Source: Draconibacterium aestuarii
GTDB taxonomy: Bacteria > Bacteroidota > Bacteroidia > Bacteroidales > Prolixibacteraceae
NCBI GenBank assembly: GCA_026671195.1
Contig: JAPOHD010000064.1
Location: 1-64,000 of the forward strand
DNA length: 64,000 nucleotides
Direction of reading: 5' to 3'
The position numbers and the translations under genes were made by a program. Positions 1 to 7,834 of the stretch are shown here, one piece after another (positions within the stretch are counted from its first letter, which is position 1; every line of letters begins with the position of its first letter). The notes beneath the pieces were generated by a model that was given only the letters and a program-made list of their open reading frames with translations, did not search any database and had not been told where the DNA came from.

Positions 1-261
1 AGGGAGTGAAAAACAGGCTTGCTCAATTAACGTGGTGCTTTTTTTTCATAATAACGAATTTTATAATTACTCACCCTAAAGGTACTGGAGACTGAGCACT
101 TTAGCTACCTTTAGGTTTCGTTCAACACGGTACATATTGCAGGGCGGGGTTCGGTGGTACGCCAACTGCGGATTCTCGCATCGCAGTTCCGTGTCCTTCG
201 GACAGGAACGCTCTCCGAAATCCGCCCCGACAACATGGTGTGCCGAGAAGCGATGAATCTC

Positions 262-288
262 CGCTGGCGCGGATTTGTAATCCGTGCC
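262..288. repeat. REP-like palindrome, left copy
   Basis: This 27-nt element contains the imperfect palindrome GGATTTGTAATCC inside a GC-rich frame that starts CGCTGGCGC. It lies upstream of the transposase at 364. Its reverse complement recurs at 911-937 with one mismatch in 27 positions, so the transposase lies between inverted copies. Such palindromes are the usual partners of REP-associated tyrosine transposases. Confidence 0.8.
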
Positions 289-363
289 CTGGTCGATAAG
301 ACCAGAAATGTATTTTAATAATACAACCCCGTAGTAACCCATCGAGAATAAAACAAGCAGTAC

Positions 364-894
364 ATGAGTAGAAAATACAAGTTTCAGAATCCGGATGGTG
401 TTTATTTTGTTTCTTTCGCAACAATGGGTTGGGTTGATGTTTTTACACGAAACGAATACAAAAATCTGCTTGTTGAGAATTTAAAATATTGCCAGGAACA
501 TAAAGGTTTGGAGTTGTTTGCCTGGTGTATAATGACCAACCATTTGCATTTGATAATACGGGCAAAAGAAGGAGCTGATTTGCCCGGTATTCTACGTGAT
601 TTTAAGAAATATACCAGTAAGGCAATAAAAACGGCTATAGCTGAGAATATTCGGGAAAGTAGAAAAGAATGGTTGTTAAAACAGTTCGAAACACCGGAAG
701 GTTTTCGTTTTTGGAGAACAGATAACAAACCGATAGAATTATGGAGCAATAATGTGATTGACCAGAAGATTGACTACATTCACCAAAACCCGGTAGAAGA
801 AGGTTTGGTTTTTAAAGCCGAGGACTATGTATATAGCAGTGCTATTGATTACGCCGGAGAAAATGGGTTACTGGATGTAATTATAATAAAATAG
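364..894 (+). CDS. REP-associated tyrosine transposase (RAYT, IS200-like Y1 family)
   Basis: This 176-residue protein has the single-strand HUH/Y1 transposase fold signature. The metal-binding His-hydrophobic-His motif lies in NHLHLII at residues about 60-66, and the family motif DYIHQNPVEEGLV lies near residue 138, followed by YVYSSA. The length fits RAYTs, which are domesticated relatives of IS200/IS605 transposases that nick REP palindromes. Inverted REP-like copies at 262-288 and 911-937 flank it, as expected for a RAYT unit. The catalytic Tyr is probably in the segment around DYIHQNP; I cannot fix it without an alignment. The frame is intact, so the protein may be active. The start follows directly on a spacer with no other gene. 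Confidence 0.85.
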   Translation: MSRKYKFQNPDGVYFVSFATMGWVDVFTRNEYKNLLVENLKYCQEHKGLELFAWCIMTNHLHLIIRAKEGADLPGILRDFKKYTSKAIKTAIAENIRESRKEWLLKQFETPEGFRFWRTDNKPIELWSNNVIDQKIDYIHQNPVEEGLVFKAEDYVYSSAIDYAGENGLLDVIIIK

Positions 895-910
895 TATTGC
901 TTACAGCAAT

Positions 911-937
911 GGCACGGATTGCAAATCCGCGCCAGCG
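911..937. repeat. REP-like palindrome, right copy (inverted)
   Basis: This is an inverted copy of the element at 262-288, with 26 of 27 positions matching after reverse complementing. It starts 16 nt after the transposase stop codon. Core: GGCACGGATTGCAAATCCG. Confidence 0.8.
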
Positions 938-1032
938 GCGCATTTTGATTTTAAGCGTATTTGGAAATAAAATAATTAAAACAAAAAAGCCAGTGCACAA
1001 TAAATTGTAATATGGCAGGCGGGGGTTTTTGC

Positions 1033-1095
1033 GGTCTGACAAGTCAGACCTTTCGCTCACTTTCCTGCGGGTCTGACACTCCCGATTGCATCGGG
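1033..1095. repeat. Cluster of GC-rich hairpins
   Basis: GGTCTGAC-AA-GTCAGACC (1033-1050) is a perfect 8-bp-arm hairpin. A second GGTCTGACA half-copy lies near 1070 and CCCGATTGCATCGGG (1081-1095) is another hairpin. They sit between the RAYT unit and an orphan gene. They could be intergenic palindromic repeats or recombination scars; no T-run follows, so a terminator is unlikely. Confidence 0.5.
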
Positions 1096-1146
1096 ACCGC
1101 CCGACCACATACAAGCAACCGCTAACATGCATTTAAAACTGAAAAT

Positions 1147-1605
1147 ATGAAAGTCTGGAATTTTAAAGTAAAAAGTGATTCTCAAGAGATTATTAAAAAA
1201 TTAGACTCCGAATTTGGTTCTGTTAACGGATTTGTTTTCGATGTAGAAAATGATGTTAATTCAACAAAATTTAAAGTTCGAAAACGGATTCTTTCCGCAT
1301 TTCAAACTATACTTCGTAATCATATTATAGCAAATGGAAAGATAACACAGACGGATACGGAAAATGAGACCTATGTAGAAATCTCATTTAATCAGCACAT
1401 TTTAAATATATTGGAGGTCACTATTTTTTTGGCTTTAGGTCTGTTTTCAATAATCTTTGGAACAATAACTAGTAATGTATCTGCTACCCTATTTGGAAGC
1501 ATATTTTTAGTAGTTGGGATAACATATTTGATTTGGGTGAAAAAGGAATTTGTAAGGAATGTTCAAGAATACAAGACATTGTTTTCTGAAATATTGGAAT
1601 TATAA
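1147..1605 (+). CDS. Unknown protein with two membrane segments
   Basis: I do not recognise this 152-residue protein. The first about 95 residues are soluble and charged, with alternating Lys/Asp/Glu and beta-strand-like stretches. Two hydrophobic segments follow (about 97-115 and 118-134), and a short charged tail of about 18 residues follows. This pattern resembles small integral-membrane orphans found in accessory regions. It is alone, with palindromic repeats upstream and a truncated group II intron downstream, so it is probably a gene carried in by recombination. The start ATG is preceded by an AT-rich leader with no Shine-Dalgarno sequence, which is normal in Bacteroidota. Confidence 0.55.
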   Translation: MKVWNFKVKSDSQEIIKKLDSEFGSVNGFVFDVENDVNSTKFKVRKRILSAFQTILRNHIIANGKITQTDTENETYVEISFNQHILNILEVTIFLALGLFSIIFGTITSNVSATLFGSIFLVVGITYLIWVKKEFVRNVQEYKTLFSEILEL

Positions 1606-1624
1606 AATGAAAAAACGTTTGGTA

Positions 1625-1924
1625 GTCGAGTAGCCCGCCCCGCCAGCAGGGAGAGGCTCTCACACACCGTACGTACGCGAGCTACGCTCCTTCCTTTCGC
1701 TTTTGCTCAGGTACATATACGGCGGTTCGCAAAACCACAGGAAATAACGTTGTGTAAGGTTTAACCTGATTGTAAAGATCCAGCAAAGGAACACAACCCC
1801 GCATTTTCAAACGATCGACTGTAATAGTAGTACCCAGAATCGGACTTTGAGCAATTGCCCGGCCACCCTTCCGCGAGCGGCTCCATTGAAAGGCTTTATC
1901 TGGTTCTACAATCTCAAATCCCAC
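1625..1924 (-). pseudogene. 3' remnant of a group II intron with the C-terminus of its maturase
   Basis: On the minus strand an open frame of 80 residues (1924 to 1682) reads like the C-terminal thumb/X region of a group II intron-encoded reverse transcriptase. It has WSRSRKGGRAIAQSPILG followed by TTIT and a DRLKMRG-type stretch, then VLRTAVYVP. After its stop come the sequence CGTACGTACGGTGTGTGAGAG and a GC-rich stem ending in CTACTCGAC, resembling domains V-VI and the intron 3' end. The reverse transcriptase core and the 5' ribozyme domains are absent, so it is dead. The identification rests on motif memory, not on a search. Confidence 0.55.
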
Positions 1925-1926
1925 TA

Positions 1927-1948
1927 CCGCGATTTTGTAAACCGTGCC
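1927..1948. repeat. Degenerate third REP-like palindrome
   Basis: CCGCGATTTTGTAAACCGTGCC is a decayed version of the element at 262-288, in the same orientation (GCGGATTTGTAATCCGTGCC there). It lies 3 nt from the break point of the intron remnant, which suggests that the break occurred at or beside a REP element. Confidence 0.55.
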
Positions 1949-2203
1949 TCAGCATGCAAGGCTGAAAAAAGTTGCGACAGCGTTTTCTGTCTGTAACAAA
2001 AAGTACGGATTACCAATCGGAATCAGCGGGGTAAATTTGCAATTTGTGCCTTATCCTATAGAACAAAAGTCCGGGGCCGTATGGATTTCACTTCTTTACC
2101 CGCGCAAATCGCCAAAATCAGTGTCATCAGTGTTCACTCTCTTCACATTAAAATAACTTTCCGCGATTGGTTTATTTTCTGAGCAGGGATTAAAAAAAAG
2201 ATG
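1949..2203. other. Non-coding stretch upstream of nusB
   Basis: I see no convincing gene here. A 70-codon open frame on the plus strand (1944-2156) has no coding character and starts inside the degenerate palindrome. The stretch looks like decayed intergenic DNA between the mobile-element scars and the housekeeping block. Confidence 0.4.
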
Positions 2204-2211
2204 TACTTTTG
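2204..2211 (+). promoter_or_regulatory. -7 element of the nusB promoter
   Basis: TACTTTTG followed by CAGC fits the Bacteroidota -7 consensus TAnnTTTG. It lies 33 nt before the nusB ATG. No clear -33 TTG is visible at the ideal distance. Confidence 0.5.
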
Positions 2212-2243
2212 CAGCATAATTTATTACACGAAGTTCATTAGAA

Positions 2244-3191
2244 ATGATTAGCAGAAGGATTATCCGTACCAAGGTGTTGCAAGTACTCTACGCCTATTAC
2301 TCTTCAGAAGAGAAGTCAATTAATAACACCGAAAAAGAACTCTTTTTCTGCATCCAAAAAACATACGATTTATACCATTACCTGTTTACACTGGTGGTTG
2401 AAATTGCAGATTATGCCGAAAACAGAATTGAAATAAAACGTAACAAACATCAGCCAACATACGAAGAACTTCACCCGAATACCAAGTTTATAACGAACCA
2501 GGTAATTAATCAGTTACGTTTCAACAAACAGTTGAGTGTTTATCAGGAGCAAAAGAAATTGAGCTGGAAAGAACATCCTGAGCTGATTAAAGAATTGTAC
2601 CTTTTGATGATCGAATCGGATTCGTACAAAGAATATATGGCAAACGACAATCGCTCGTACCTCGACGATAGAAAGTTCATTGATAAACTATTCAATAAAA
2701 CCATATTGGTTTCTGAAGATTTATATATTGCCCTTGAGGAAATGAGCATATACTGGAACGACGACGTGGATTTTGTAATCTCGATGATTACCAAAACACT
2801 CAAACGTTTTAACGAACTATCAGGTTCTGACCAGAGATTGATGCCGCTGTTTAAAGATGAGGAAGACAGGGATTTCGCTAAAAATCTAATCAGAAAATCG
2901 ATTCTCAACCATAGTGAATTACGCGAATTAATTCAGTTACATTCCAAAAACTGGGATATGGAACGAATTGCGTTTATGGACATTCTGATAATGCAGCTTG
3001 CCATTTCCGAATTCCTGTATTTCCCGAGCATTCCAACCAAAGTTTCGCTGAATGAATACATCGAACTTTCGAAATTTTATAGTACCGAAAAAAGCAGAAA
3101 TTTTATAAACGGAATTCTTGACAAAACGTTGAAAGATTTAAAACAATCGGACAAAGTAACCAAAGAAGGCCGTGGTTTAATTGGAGAATAA
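2244..3191 (+). CDS. nusB: Transcription antitermination factor NusB
   Basis: NusB forms the boxA-binding part of the NusB-S10 antitermination complex on rRNA transcripts. This 315-residue protein is the long Bacteroidota version. It opens with RRIIRTKVLQVLYAYY, the classical first helix, carries a lineage-specific insertion of roughly 150 residues, and ends with the conserved NusB core. Visible motifs there are ERIAFMDILIMQLA, VSLNEYIELSKFYSTEKS and FINGILDK near residues 247-292. Its stop overlaps the start of the next gene by one base (TAATG), so it is translationally coupled to the DUF1573 lipoprotein and then yajC, a common order in this phylum. Confidence 0.93.
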   Translation: MISRRIIRTKVLQVLYAYYSSEEKSINNTEKELFFCIQKTYDLYHYLFTLVVEIADYAENRIEIKRNKHQPTYEELHPNTKFITNQVINQLRFNKQLSVYQEQKKLSWKEHPELIKELYLLMIESDSYKEYMANDNRSYLDDRKFIDKLFNKTILVSEDLYIALEEMSIYWNDDVDFVISMITKTLKRFNELSGSDQRLMPLFKDEEDRDFAKNLIRKSILNHSELRELIQLHSKNWDMERIAFMDILIMQLAISEFLYFPSIPTKVSLNEYIELSKFYSTEKSRNFINGILDKTLKDLKQSDKVTKEGRGLIGE

Positions 3192-3616
3192 TGCGTGCAA
3201 TTGGTTTATTTCTTGCTGTACTAATCCTGTTTGGTTGCGCGCAGCAACAAAAAAATGAAGCCCCAAAAGAGCTAAAGGATCGGGAAATAACAACCATTGA
3301 ATTCAAAGAAGAAATGCACAGCTTTGGAGAATTATCGGCAGGCGAGATTGTAGTATTCACCTTTGAATTTACAAATACCGGCGCCACTGATTATTGGATT
3401 GAAGAAATAAATTCGGATTGTGGTTGTGTAAAAACCAACTACAAAAAAGAGGCAGTAAAACCTGGTAAAAATGGACGAATAGAACTTGAATTTGACACTT
3501 CGGGATTGATTGGAAGAGAATTCAAAACAATTGAAATTATTGGAAATAGTAAAGAATTAAAACATTTAGCTATTTTTGCTGAAGTTAAGAACGAAATTTT
3601 AGACATTAAATATTAA
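3191..3616 (+). CDS. DUF1573 lipoprotein
   Basis: This 141-residue lipoprotein has an SPII signal ending LILFGC (Cys at about 16). It is followed by one DUF1573 domain, an immunoglobulin-like fold: FGELSAGEIVVFTFEFTNTG, then INSDCGCVKTNY, then PGKNGRIELEFDTSG. The conserved CGC pair is present. DUF1573 proteins are abundant in Bacteroidota and their role is unknown; they probably act in the periplasm or at the inner face of the outer membrane. It is coupled to nusB by a 1-bp overlap and is followed 11 nt later by yajC, so the three form one transcript ending at the terminator near 3990. Confidence 0.85.
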   Translation: MRAIGLFLAVLILFGCAQQQKNEAPKELKDREITTIEFKEEMHSFGELSAGEIVVFTFEFTNTGATDYWIEEINSDCGCVKTNYKKEAVKPGKNGRIELEFDTSGLIGREFKTIEIIGNSKELKHLAIFAEVKNEILDIKY

Positions 3617-3627
3617 AAATTATAATC

Positions 3628-3951
3628 ATGTTGAATAGTATTTTATTAATGATGCAACCCCAGGACGGAGCGGAAAGTAACCCACTAATGAGCTTTTTAC
3701 CTTTACTGCTTATTATTGTTGTTTTCTACTTTTTTATGATTCGTCCACAAATGAAACGGCAAAAAGAAACACGCCAGTTTCGCGAAAGTTTGAAAAAAGG
3801 CGATAAAGTAGTAACTACCGGTGGTATTTACGGAAAGATTTCTGAGATTAAAGAATCTATTATCCACCTTGAAATTGCTAAAGACGTAATAATTAAAGTT
3901 GACAAAAACGGTATTGTTAAAGATATGAGCGATGTGCAGCCGCAAAAATAA
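3628..3951 (+). CDS. yajC: Preprotein translocase auxiliary subunit YajC
   Basis: YajC joins SecD and SecF in the accessory complex of the Sec translocon. This 107-residue protein has one membrane helix (residues about 20-38, LPLLLIIVVFYFFMIRPQM). The cytoplasmic SH3-like domain with the family motifs RPQMKRQKE and KKGDKVVTTGGIYGKI follows. The short Met-rich N-terminus and length match the family. It is the last gene of the nusB operon, with a strong terminator 20 nt after its stop. Confidence 0.95.
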   Translation: MLNSILLMMQPQDGAESNPLMSFLPLLLIIVVFYFFMIRPQMKRQKETRQFRESLKKGDKVVTTGGIYGKISEIKESIIHLEIAKDVIIKVDKNGIVKDMSDVQPQK

Positions 3952-3971
3952 GCTGTTTACCGAGTAACGGA

Positions 3972-4008
3972 AAAGGGTTGATCAAAATTAATTGATCAAC
4001 CCTTTTTT
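3972..4008. terminator. Bidirectional terminator between yajC and ychF
   Basis: A 14-bp perfect stem (AAAGGGTTGATCAA, 3972-3985, paired with 3992-4005) with a 6-nt loop, followed by a T-run. The A-run at the other foot lets it serve the convergent ychF transcript as well. Confidence 0.9.
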
Positions 4009-4045
4009 ATATCTTCTAACTTCCTACTTCGCGCTTTCGTCTTCT

Positions 4046-5146
4046 CTACACATTAAACCTAAAATGCATAATATCGCCATCCTGAACCAGGTACTCTTTC
4101 CCTTCGATAGCCATCTTACCGGCTTCCTTACAAGCTTGCTCCGAACCTAAAGTTATAAAATCGTTGTACTTAATTACTTCGGCACGAATAAAACCTTTTT
4201 CAAAATCGGAATGAATTACACCGGCTGCCTGCGGAGCTTTAAAACCTTTCGGGTATGTCCACGCCCGAACTTCTTTTACACCAGCAGTAAAATAAGTTTC
4301 CAGGTTAAGCAATTTGTAGGCCGTTTTTATCAGTTTATTTACACCCGACTCTTCCAACCCAAGATCTTCCAAAAACATCTGACGTTCTTCATAATCCTCA
4401 AGTTCGGCAATATCGGCCTCGGTGGCAGCGGCAATCATCAACATTTCTGCATTTTCATTTTTAATGGCTTCCTTAACCGCATCAACATAGGCATTTCCTT
4501 TTAGTACTGCAGGCTCATCAACATTGCAAACATATAAAATGGGTTTGTTGGTTAACAACTGCAAACCTGCAACGGTTTTAGCATCGGCGGGATCTACCTC
4601 AATCGTACGAGCAGATTTTCCTTCCAACAAAACTTCTTTGTATCTCGATAAAATCCGGAACAATCGTTTGGCTTCGGCATCACCACCAGTACGGGCTTGC
4701 TTCTCAACTTTGGCAATACGGCTTTCAACAGTCTCCAAATCTTTAAGTTGAAGTTCAATATCGATTGTTTCTTTGTCGCGAACCGGATTTATGGTTTCAT
4801 CAACGTGGGTAATGTTTTCGTTTTCGAAACAACGCAACACATGAATTATCGCATCGGTTTCCCGAATATTTCCCAAAAACTTATTACCTAAACCTTCTCC
4901 TTTGCTGGCTCCCTTTACAAGACCCGCAATATCTACAATTTCTACTGTTGTTGGCAATACCCGCTGAGGTTTAACCAGCTCTTCCAATTTGGTTAACCGC
5001 TCGTCGGGAACAGTTATTACACCTACATTGGGTTCAATTGTACAAAAGGGAAAATTAGCCGATTGTGCTTTTGCATTCGACAAACAATTAAAAAGTGTTG
5101 ATTTTCCAACATTTGGCAAACCAACAATACCACATTTCAAAGCCAT
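4046..5146 (-). CDS. ychF: Redox-responsive ATPase/GTPase YchF (Obg family)
   Basis: YchF is a universally conserved P-loop ATPase that binds ribosomes. At 366 residues this is full length. The Walker A is GLPNVGKST at residues 7-15 and the switch II is DIAGLVKGA near 72. The usual GTP-specificity motif NKxD is replaced by NVDE near 210, which is typical of the ATP preference of this subfamily. A helical region follows, and the C-terminal TGS domain ends in GDIMHFRFNV. It stands alone and convergent to yajC. Its promoter -7 element is at 5171-5178. Confidence 0.96.
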   Translation of the reverse strand: MALKCGIVGLPNVGKSTLFNCLSNAKAQSANFPFCTIEPNVGVITVPDERLTKLEELVKPQRVLPTTVEIVDIAGLVKGASKGEGLGNKFLGNIRETDAIIHVLRCFENENITHVDETINPVRDKETIDIELQLKDLETVESRIAKVEKQARTGGDAEAKRLFRILSRYKEVLLEGKSARTIEVDPADAKTVAGLQLLTNKPILYVCNVDEPAVLKGNAYVDAVKEAIKNENAEMLMIAAATEADIAELEDYEERQMFLEDLGLEESGVNKLIKTAYKLLNLETYFTAGVKEVRAWTYPKGFKAPQAAGVIHSDFEKGFIRAEVIKYNDFITLGSEQACKEAGKMAIEGKEYLVQDGDIMHFRFNV

Positions 5147-5170
5147 CTTACATTTTTAAAAATTGCGGTG

Positions 5171-5178
5171 CAAAGGTA
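5171..5178 (-). promoter_or_regulatory. -7 element of the ychF promoter
   Basis: On the minus strand TACCTTTG followed by CACC matches TAnnTTTG, 25 nt upstream of the ychF start. No good -33 element at the ideal distance. Confidence 0.5.
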
Positions 5179-5248
5179 ATTTTTTTTGAATGTATTTCGA
5201 ATTCAAATGATTAAGAAACGAAAAACTTAACGATACACAACTAGCTTA

Positions 5249-5312
5249 TTGTACATTATACACAAATAATTCAGATTAGTTATTGAAAAATTCAGTTCTG
5301 TTTGTACATTTG
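5249..5312 (+). promoter_or_regulatory. Promoter and possible operator pair for the Nudix-type regulator
   Basis: TTG (5283-5285) and TACATTTG (5305-5312) are spaced by exactly 19 nt, an ideal Bacteroidota promoter. The 9-mer TTGTACATT occurs twice, at 5249-5257 and 5302-5310, 53 bp or about five helical turns apart, with one copy over the -7 element. Each lies in an imperfect palindrome such as TGTACATTATACACA. This suggests autoregulation of the following gene by DNA looping or paired binding. The promoter is seen directly; the operator role is inference. Confidence 0.6.
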
Positions 5313-5333
5313 TATAAACTATACTAAGGAACT

Positions 5334-6080
5334 ATGATACTTAAGAATGTTTCTGTTGACTGTGTTATCTTTGGATTTCAAAACGACAAAATTAATGTTT
5401 TACTTTGGCAGGCTCAACCCGGACTCTTAAAAAAATTTCTTACTAACACACAAGAGTACGAGGAATCAAAAGAAATTTTCGACAAAAACCCGGCCTTAAA
5501 ATCCGATCAATTTTGGGGATTAATTGGTACTCACCTTCCCACTGACGATGATTTAGATGATTACGCTAAAAAAATTCTAAAAGTAGCTACAGGTCTGAAA
5601 GATATCTTTCTAAAACAATTTCAAACCTTTGGAAGTAAAGATCGTGTTCCACACATGAGGGTATTAACGGTTGCCTATTATGCGTTAATTAATCCCGAAT
5701 ACCACAACCTGGAACTATCTTCAATTGCCAAATCAGTAAAGTGGTTTGAAATTGATAAACTCCCTGAATTAATTTTCGACTCAAAAGAGATCATTTTCAG
5801 AGCACTAAAAACGCTTAGAGAAGAAGTGCAGTATCATCCTGTTGGATTCCATTTACTCCCCGAAAAATTTACGTTAACACAGTTGCAAACCCTGTACGAA
5901 GTTATTCTCGACAAACAACTGGACACCAGAAATTTCAGAAAGAAAATTCAAAACATGGGTCTTTTAATCGACACTAACGAAAAACAAACAAATGTGGCAC
6001 ATAGGGCAGCCAAACTCTACTCGTTTGATGTTAAAATTTACAATCAACTTAAAGAAGAAGGATTAAATTTCAGAATCTGA
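5334..6080 (+). CDS. NrtR-like Nudix-fold transcriptional regulator
   Basis: This 248-residue protein has an N-terminal Nudix fold (residues about 1-150) and a C-terminal winged helix (about 155-225: FTLTQLQTLYEVILDKQLD, RNFRKKIQNMG). That is the domain order of the NrtR and AraR-type regulators. The Nudix box should read GX5EX7REUXEEXGU. Here it is GTHLPTDDDLDDYAKKILK, without the catalytic Glu residues, so it is probably a ligand sensor and not a hydrolase. Family members sense ADP-ribose or sugars. The next gene (a sigma factor) is 49 nt downstream but looks functionally separate, so the target is unknown. Confidence 0.82.
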   Translation: MILKNVSVDCVIFGFQNDKINVLLWQAQPGLLKKFLTNTQEYEESKEIFDKNPALKSDQFWGLIGTHLPTDDDLDDYAKKILKVATGLKDIFLKQFQTFGSKDRVPHMRVLTVAYYALINPEYHNLELSSIAKSVKWFEIDKLPELIFDSKEIIFRALKTLREEVQYHPVGFHLLPEKFTLTQLQTLYEVILDKQLDTRNFRKKIQNMGLLIDTNEKQTNVAHRAAKLYSFDVKIYNQLKEEGLNFRI

Positions 6081-6128
6081 AAATAAAATTAAACCTTTGT
6101 CGGCAAACAGTGTCTTACTGTAAGTTTT

Positions 6129-6677
6129 ATGCCCGATTCAGATCAAAATATCATTGCTGATTTAAAAGATGAAAACAAGAGAGACCTTGCTTTTCACATG
6201 CTGGTAACCACTTACCAGGAGCGATTATATTGGCATATTCGAAAAATTGTAATGAACCACGACGATACAGACGATGTGCTTCAAAATACCTTTTTAAAAG
6301 TATGGCGCAGTATCGATAAATTTCGCGAGGAATCAAGCCTGTATACATGGCTTTACCGCATTGCAACCAACGAATCGATAACTTTTCTGAATTCGAAGAA
6401 GAAAAAAAATATGATGCCTTTGAATGACGTAAGCGAATATCTGTTGGAGAACTTAATGTCAGATCCGTATTTCAACGGCGATGAAATTCAAATAAAACTT
6501 CAACAGGCAATTATTCGTTTACCCGAAAAACAACGCATTGTTTTTAATATGAAATATTTTGATGAAATGAAATACGACGACATGGCTGAAGTGCTTGACA
6601 CTTCGGTTGGTGCGTTAAAAGCATCCTATCATCATGCAGCAAAAAAAGTTGAAGAATATTTAAAAAACACAGATTAA
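6129..6677 (+). CDS. ECF-type RNA polymerase sigma factor
   Basis: This 182-residue protein has the two ECF sigma domains. Region 2 is at residues about 25-95, with DDTDDVLQNTFLKVWRSIDKF and SSLYTWLYRIATNESI. Region 4 is at about 125-178, with LPEKQRIVFNMKYFDEMKYDDMA. The latter ends in the recognition helix TSVGALKASYHHAAKKVEEY. Region 3 is missing, as in all ECF factors. It is followed 54 nt later by a membrane protein of anti-sigma type and then a Spy-like periplasmic protein, so the three probably form an envelope-stress module. Confidence 0.93.
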   Translation: MPDSDQNIIADLKDENKRDLAFHMLVTTYQERLYWHIRKIVMNHDDTDDVLQNTFLKVWRSIDKFREESSLYTWLYRIATNESITFLNSKKKKNMMPLNDVSEYLLENLMSDPYFNGDEIQIKLQQAIIRLPEKQRIVFNMKYFDEMKYDDMAEVLDTSVGALKASYHHAAKKVEEYLKNTD

Positions 6678-6731
6678 CTATTTGAATTTAAACCTTTTTT
6701 GTTTTAAAGAGTCAATATAAAAAATGGCAAG

Positions 6732-7193
6732 ATGGATGAATTAAAAAATATAGCACCTGAATTATCGAAACTAAAAAAGGAAGTGCCTTTTAGCACTCCC
6801 AAAAACTATTTCGATGATTTTTCTGCCCGCATGCAAACAAGAATGCAGACAGAAAAACAGGGAGAGCCGGAACATAAACCAAAAATTATTCAATTGCTTA
6901 AACCCTTTATAGGATTGGCTGCAAGTTTTGCACTCATATTTCTGTTGGTTTATGTGCCACTAAAAACATTTATTACATCGGAAATTAATGAGGTAACCGT
7001 TAACATTGATCATTCCGACACTGATTCGGAGTTTTTAAACATTCTGGAAGGAATAGATGAAAGTTCATTTTTTGCCTTACTTGATGAATCAGAATCTGAA
7101 ACAACTGATGATTTCACTAACGAAGAATTGATGTCGTATGTTAGTGCCAATTTTACAGATTACGAAATTTTTGAGTTCACAAAAAACAATTAA
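6732..7193 (+). CDS. Putative anti-sigma factor (single-pass membrane protein)
   Basis: This 153-residue protein follows the ECF sigma gene in the same direction. It has a charged cytoplasmic N-terminus of about 55 residues (KKEVPFSTPKNYFDDFSARM) and one hydrophobic segment at about 58-80. The acidic extracytoplasmic C-terminus is rich in Asp, Glu and Ser. PFSTPKNYFD near the start recurs in small Bacteroidota proteins encoded after ECF sigma factors. No zinc-binding HxxxCxxC motif is present, so it is not a classical ZAS anti-sigma factor. Function is inferred from position and topology. Confidence 0.55.
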   Translation: MDELKNIAPELSKLKKEVPFSTPKNYFDDFSARMQTRMQTEKQGEPEHKPKIIQLLKPFIGLAASFALIFLLVYVPLKTFITSEINEVTVNIDHSDTDSEFLNILEGIDESSFFALLDESESETTDDFTNEELMSYVSANFTDYEIFEFTKNN

Positions 7194-7276
7194 GTTTAAG
7201 TATAGACTGATCGATTTTACAAAAAACACTGCCGATAATTTAAATCGCGTACCATTAAATTTCAAAAATAACTGAG

Positions 7277-7765
7277 ATGAAAAATATAATAATTCTATTT
7301 ACAATTAGTCTGTTAGCTCTAAATCAAATGGTTGTTTTTGCACAACCAGGGAATCAGGGGAGAGACAAAGAACATCAGGAAAGGTGGGAAAAATACCGCT
7401 CAGAAAAAATAGCATTTCTAACCACAAATTTGGATTTAAGTCCGGAAGAAGCACAAAAATTCTGGCCGATTTACAACGAGATGGACAAAGAAAAGTCGGA
7501 AGCCCAGATGAGACGACGCGAATTGGAACAAAAAGTACACAATGCAGAGGCTTCACTATCGGATAAGCAAATTATTAAACTCACGCGCGAGTATGCAGGA
7601 AATATGGAGCAGGAAGGAGCACTAAGTACAAAGTACAACGAAAAATTCCTTTCGATTTTGCCTCCTCAAAAAGTATTAAAACTGTACCAGGTGGAAAATG
7701 ATTTCCGCATGTATATGTTTAAGAAATACCGCGATCAACGCAAAAAAGAGAACGAACATCCGTAA
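7277..7765 (+). CDS. Spy/CpxP-like periplasmic protein
   Basis: This 162-residue protein has a cleavable signal peptide (residues 1-22, ending VVFAQ) and a mature chain that is nearly all helix and highly charged. FLTTNLDLSPEEAQKFWPIY near residue 50 resembles the LTxxQ motif of Spy and CpxP periplasmic chaperones or metal sensors. It closes the ECF sigma operon and is followed by a terminator at 7782. The role in envelope stress or as a sensor is inferred from the family and position. Confidence 0.7.
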   Translation: MKNIIILFTISLLALNQMVVFAQPGNQGRDKEHQERWEKYRSEKIAFLTTNLDLSPEEAQKFWPIYNEMDKEKSEAQMRRRELEQKVHNAEASLSDKQIIKLTREYAGNMEQEGALSTKYNEKFLSILPPQKVLKLYQVENDFRMYMFKKYRDQRKKENEHP

Positions 7766-7781
7766 TAAAAAATTAACGCAT

Positions 7782-7816
7782 AAAAAAAAGACAGGCTACA
7801 TACCTGTCTTTTTTTT
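7782..7816. terminator. Terminator after the ECF sigma operon
   Basis: Stem AAAAAGACAGG / CCTGTCTTTTT with a 7-nt loop and a long T-run. The A-run at the other foot also suits the convergent gene at 7835-8125. Confidence 0.88.
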
Positions 7817-7834
7817 ATGTTGATTTTTTATCGG

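Noticed and set aside
122-424. Minus-strand frames opposite the RAYT leader
   Set aside because: They are driven by the GC-rich palindromic DNA and overlap the RAYT start; no family resemblance.
1944-2156. Small plus-strand gene before nusB
   Set aside because: It begins inside a degenerate palindrome, has no coding character and no promoter.
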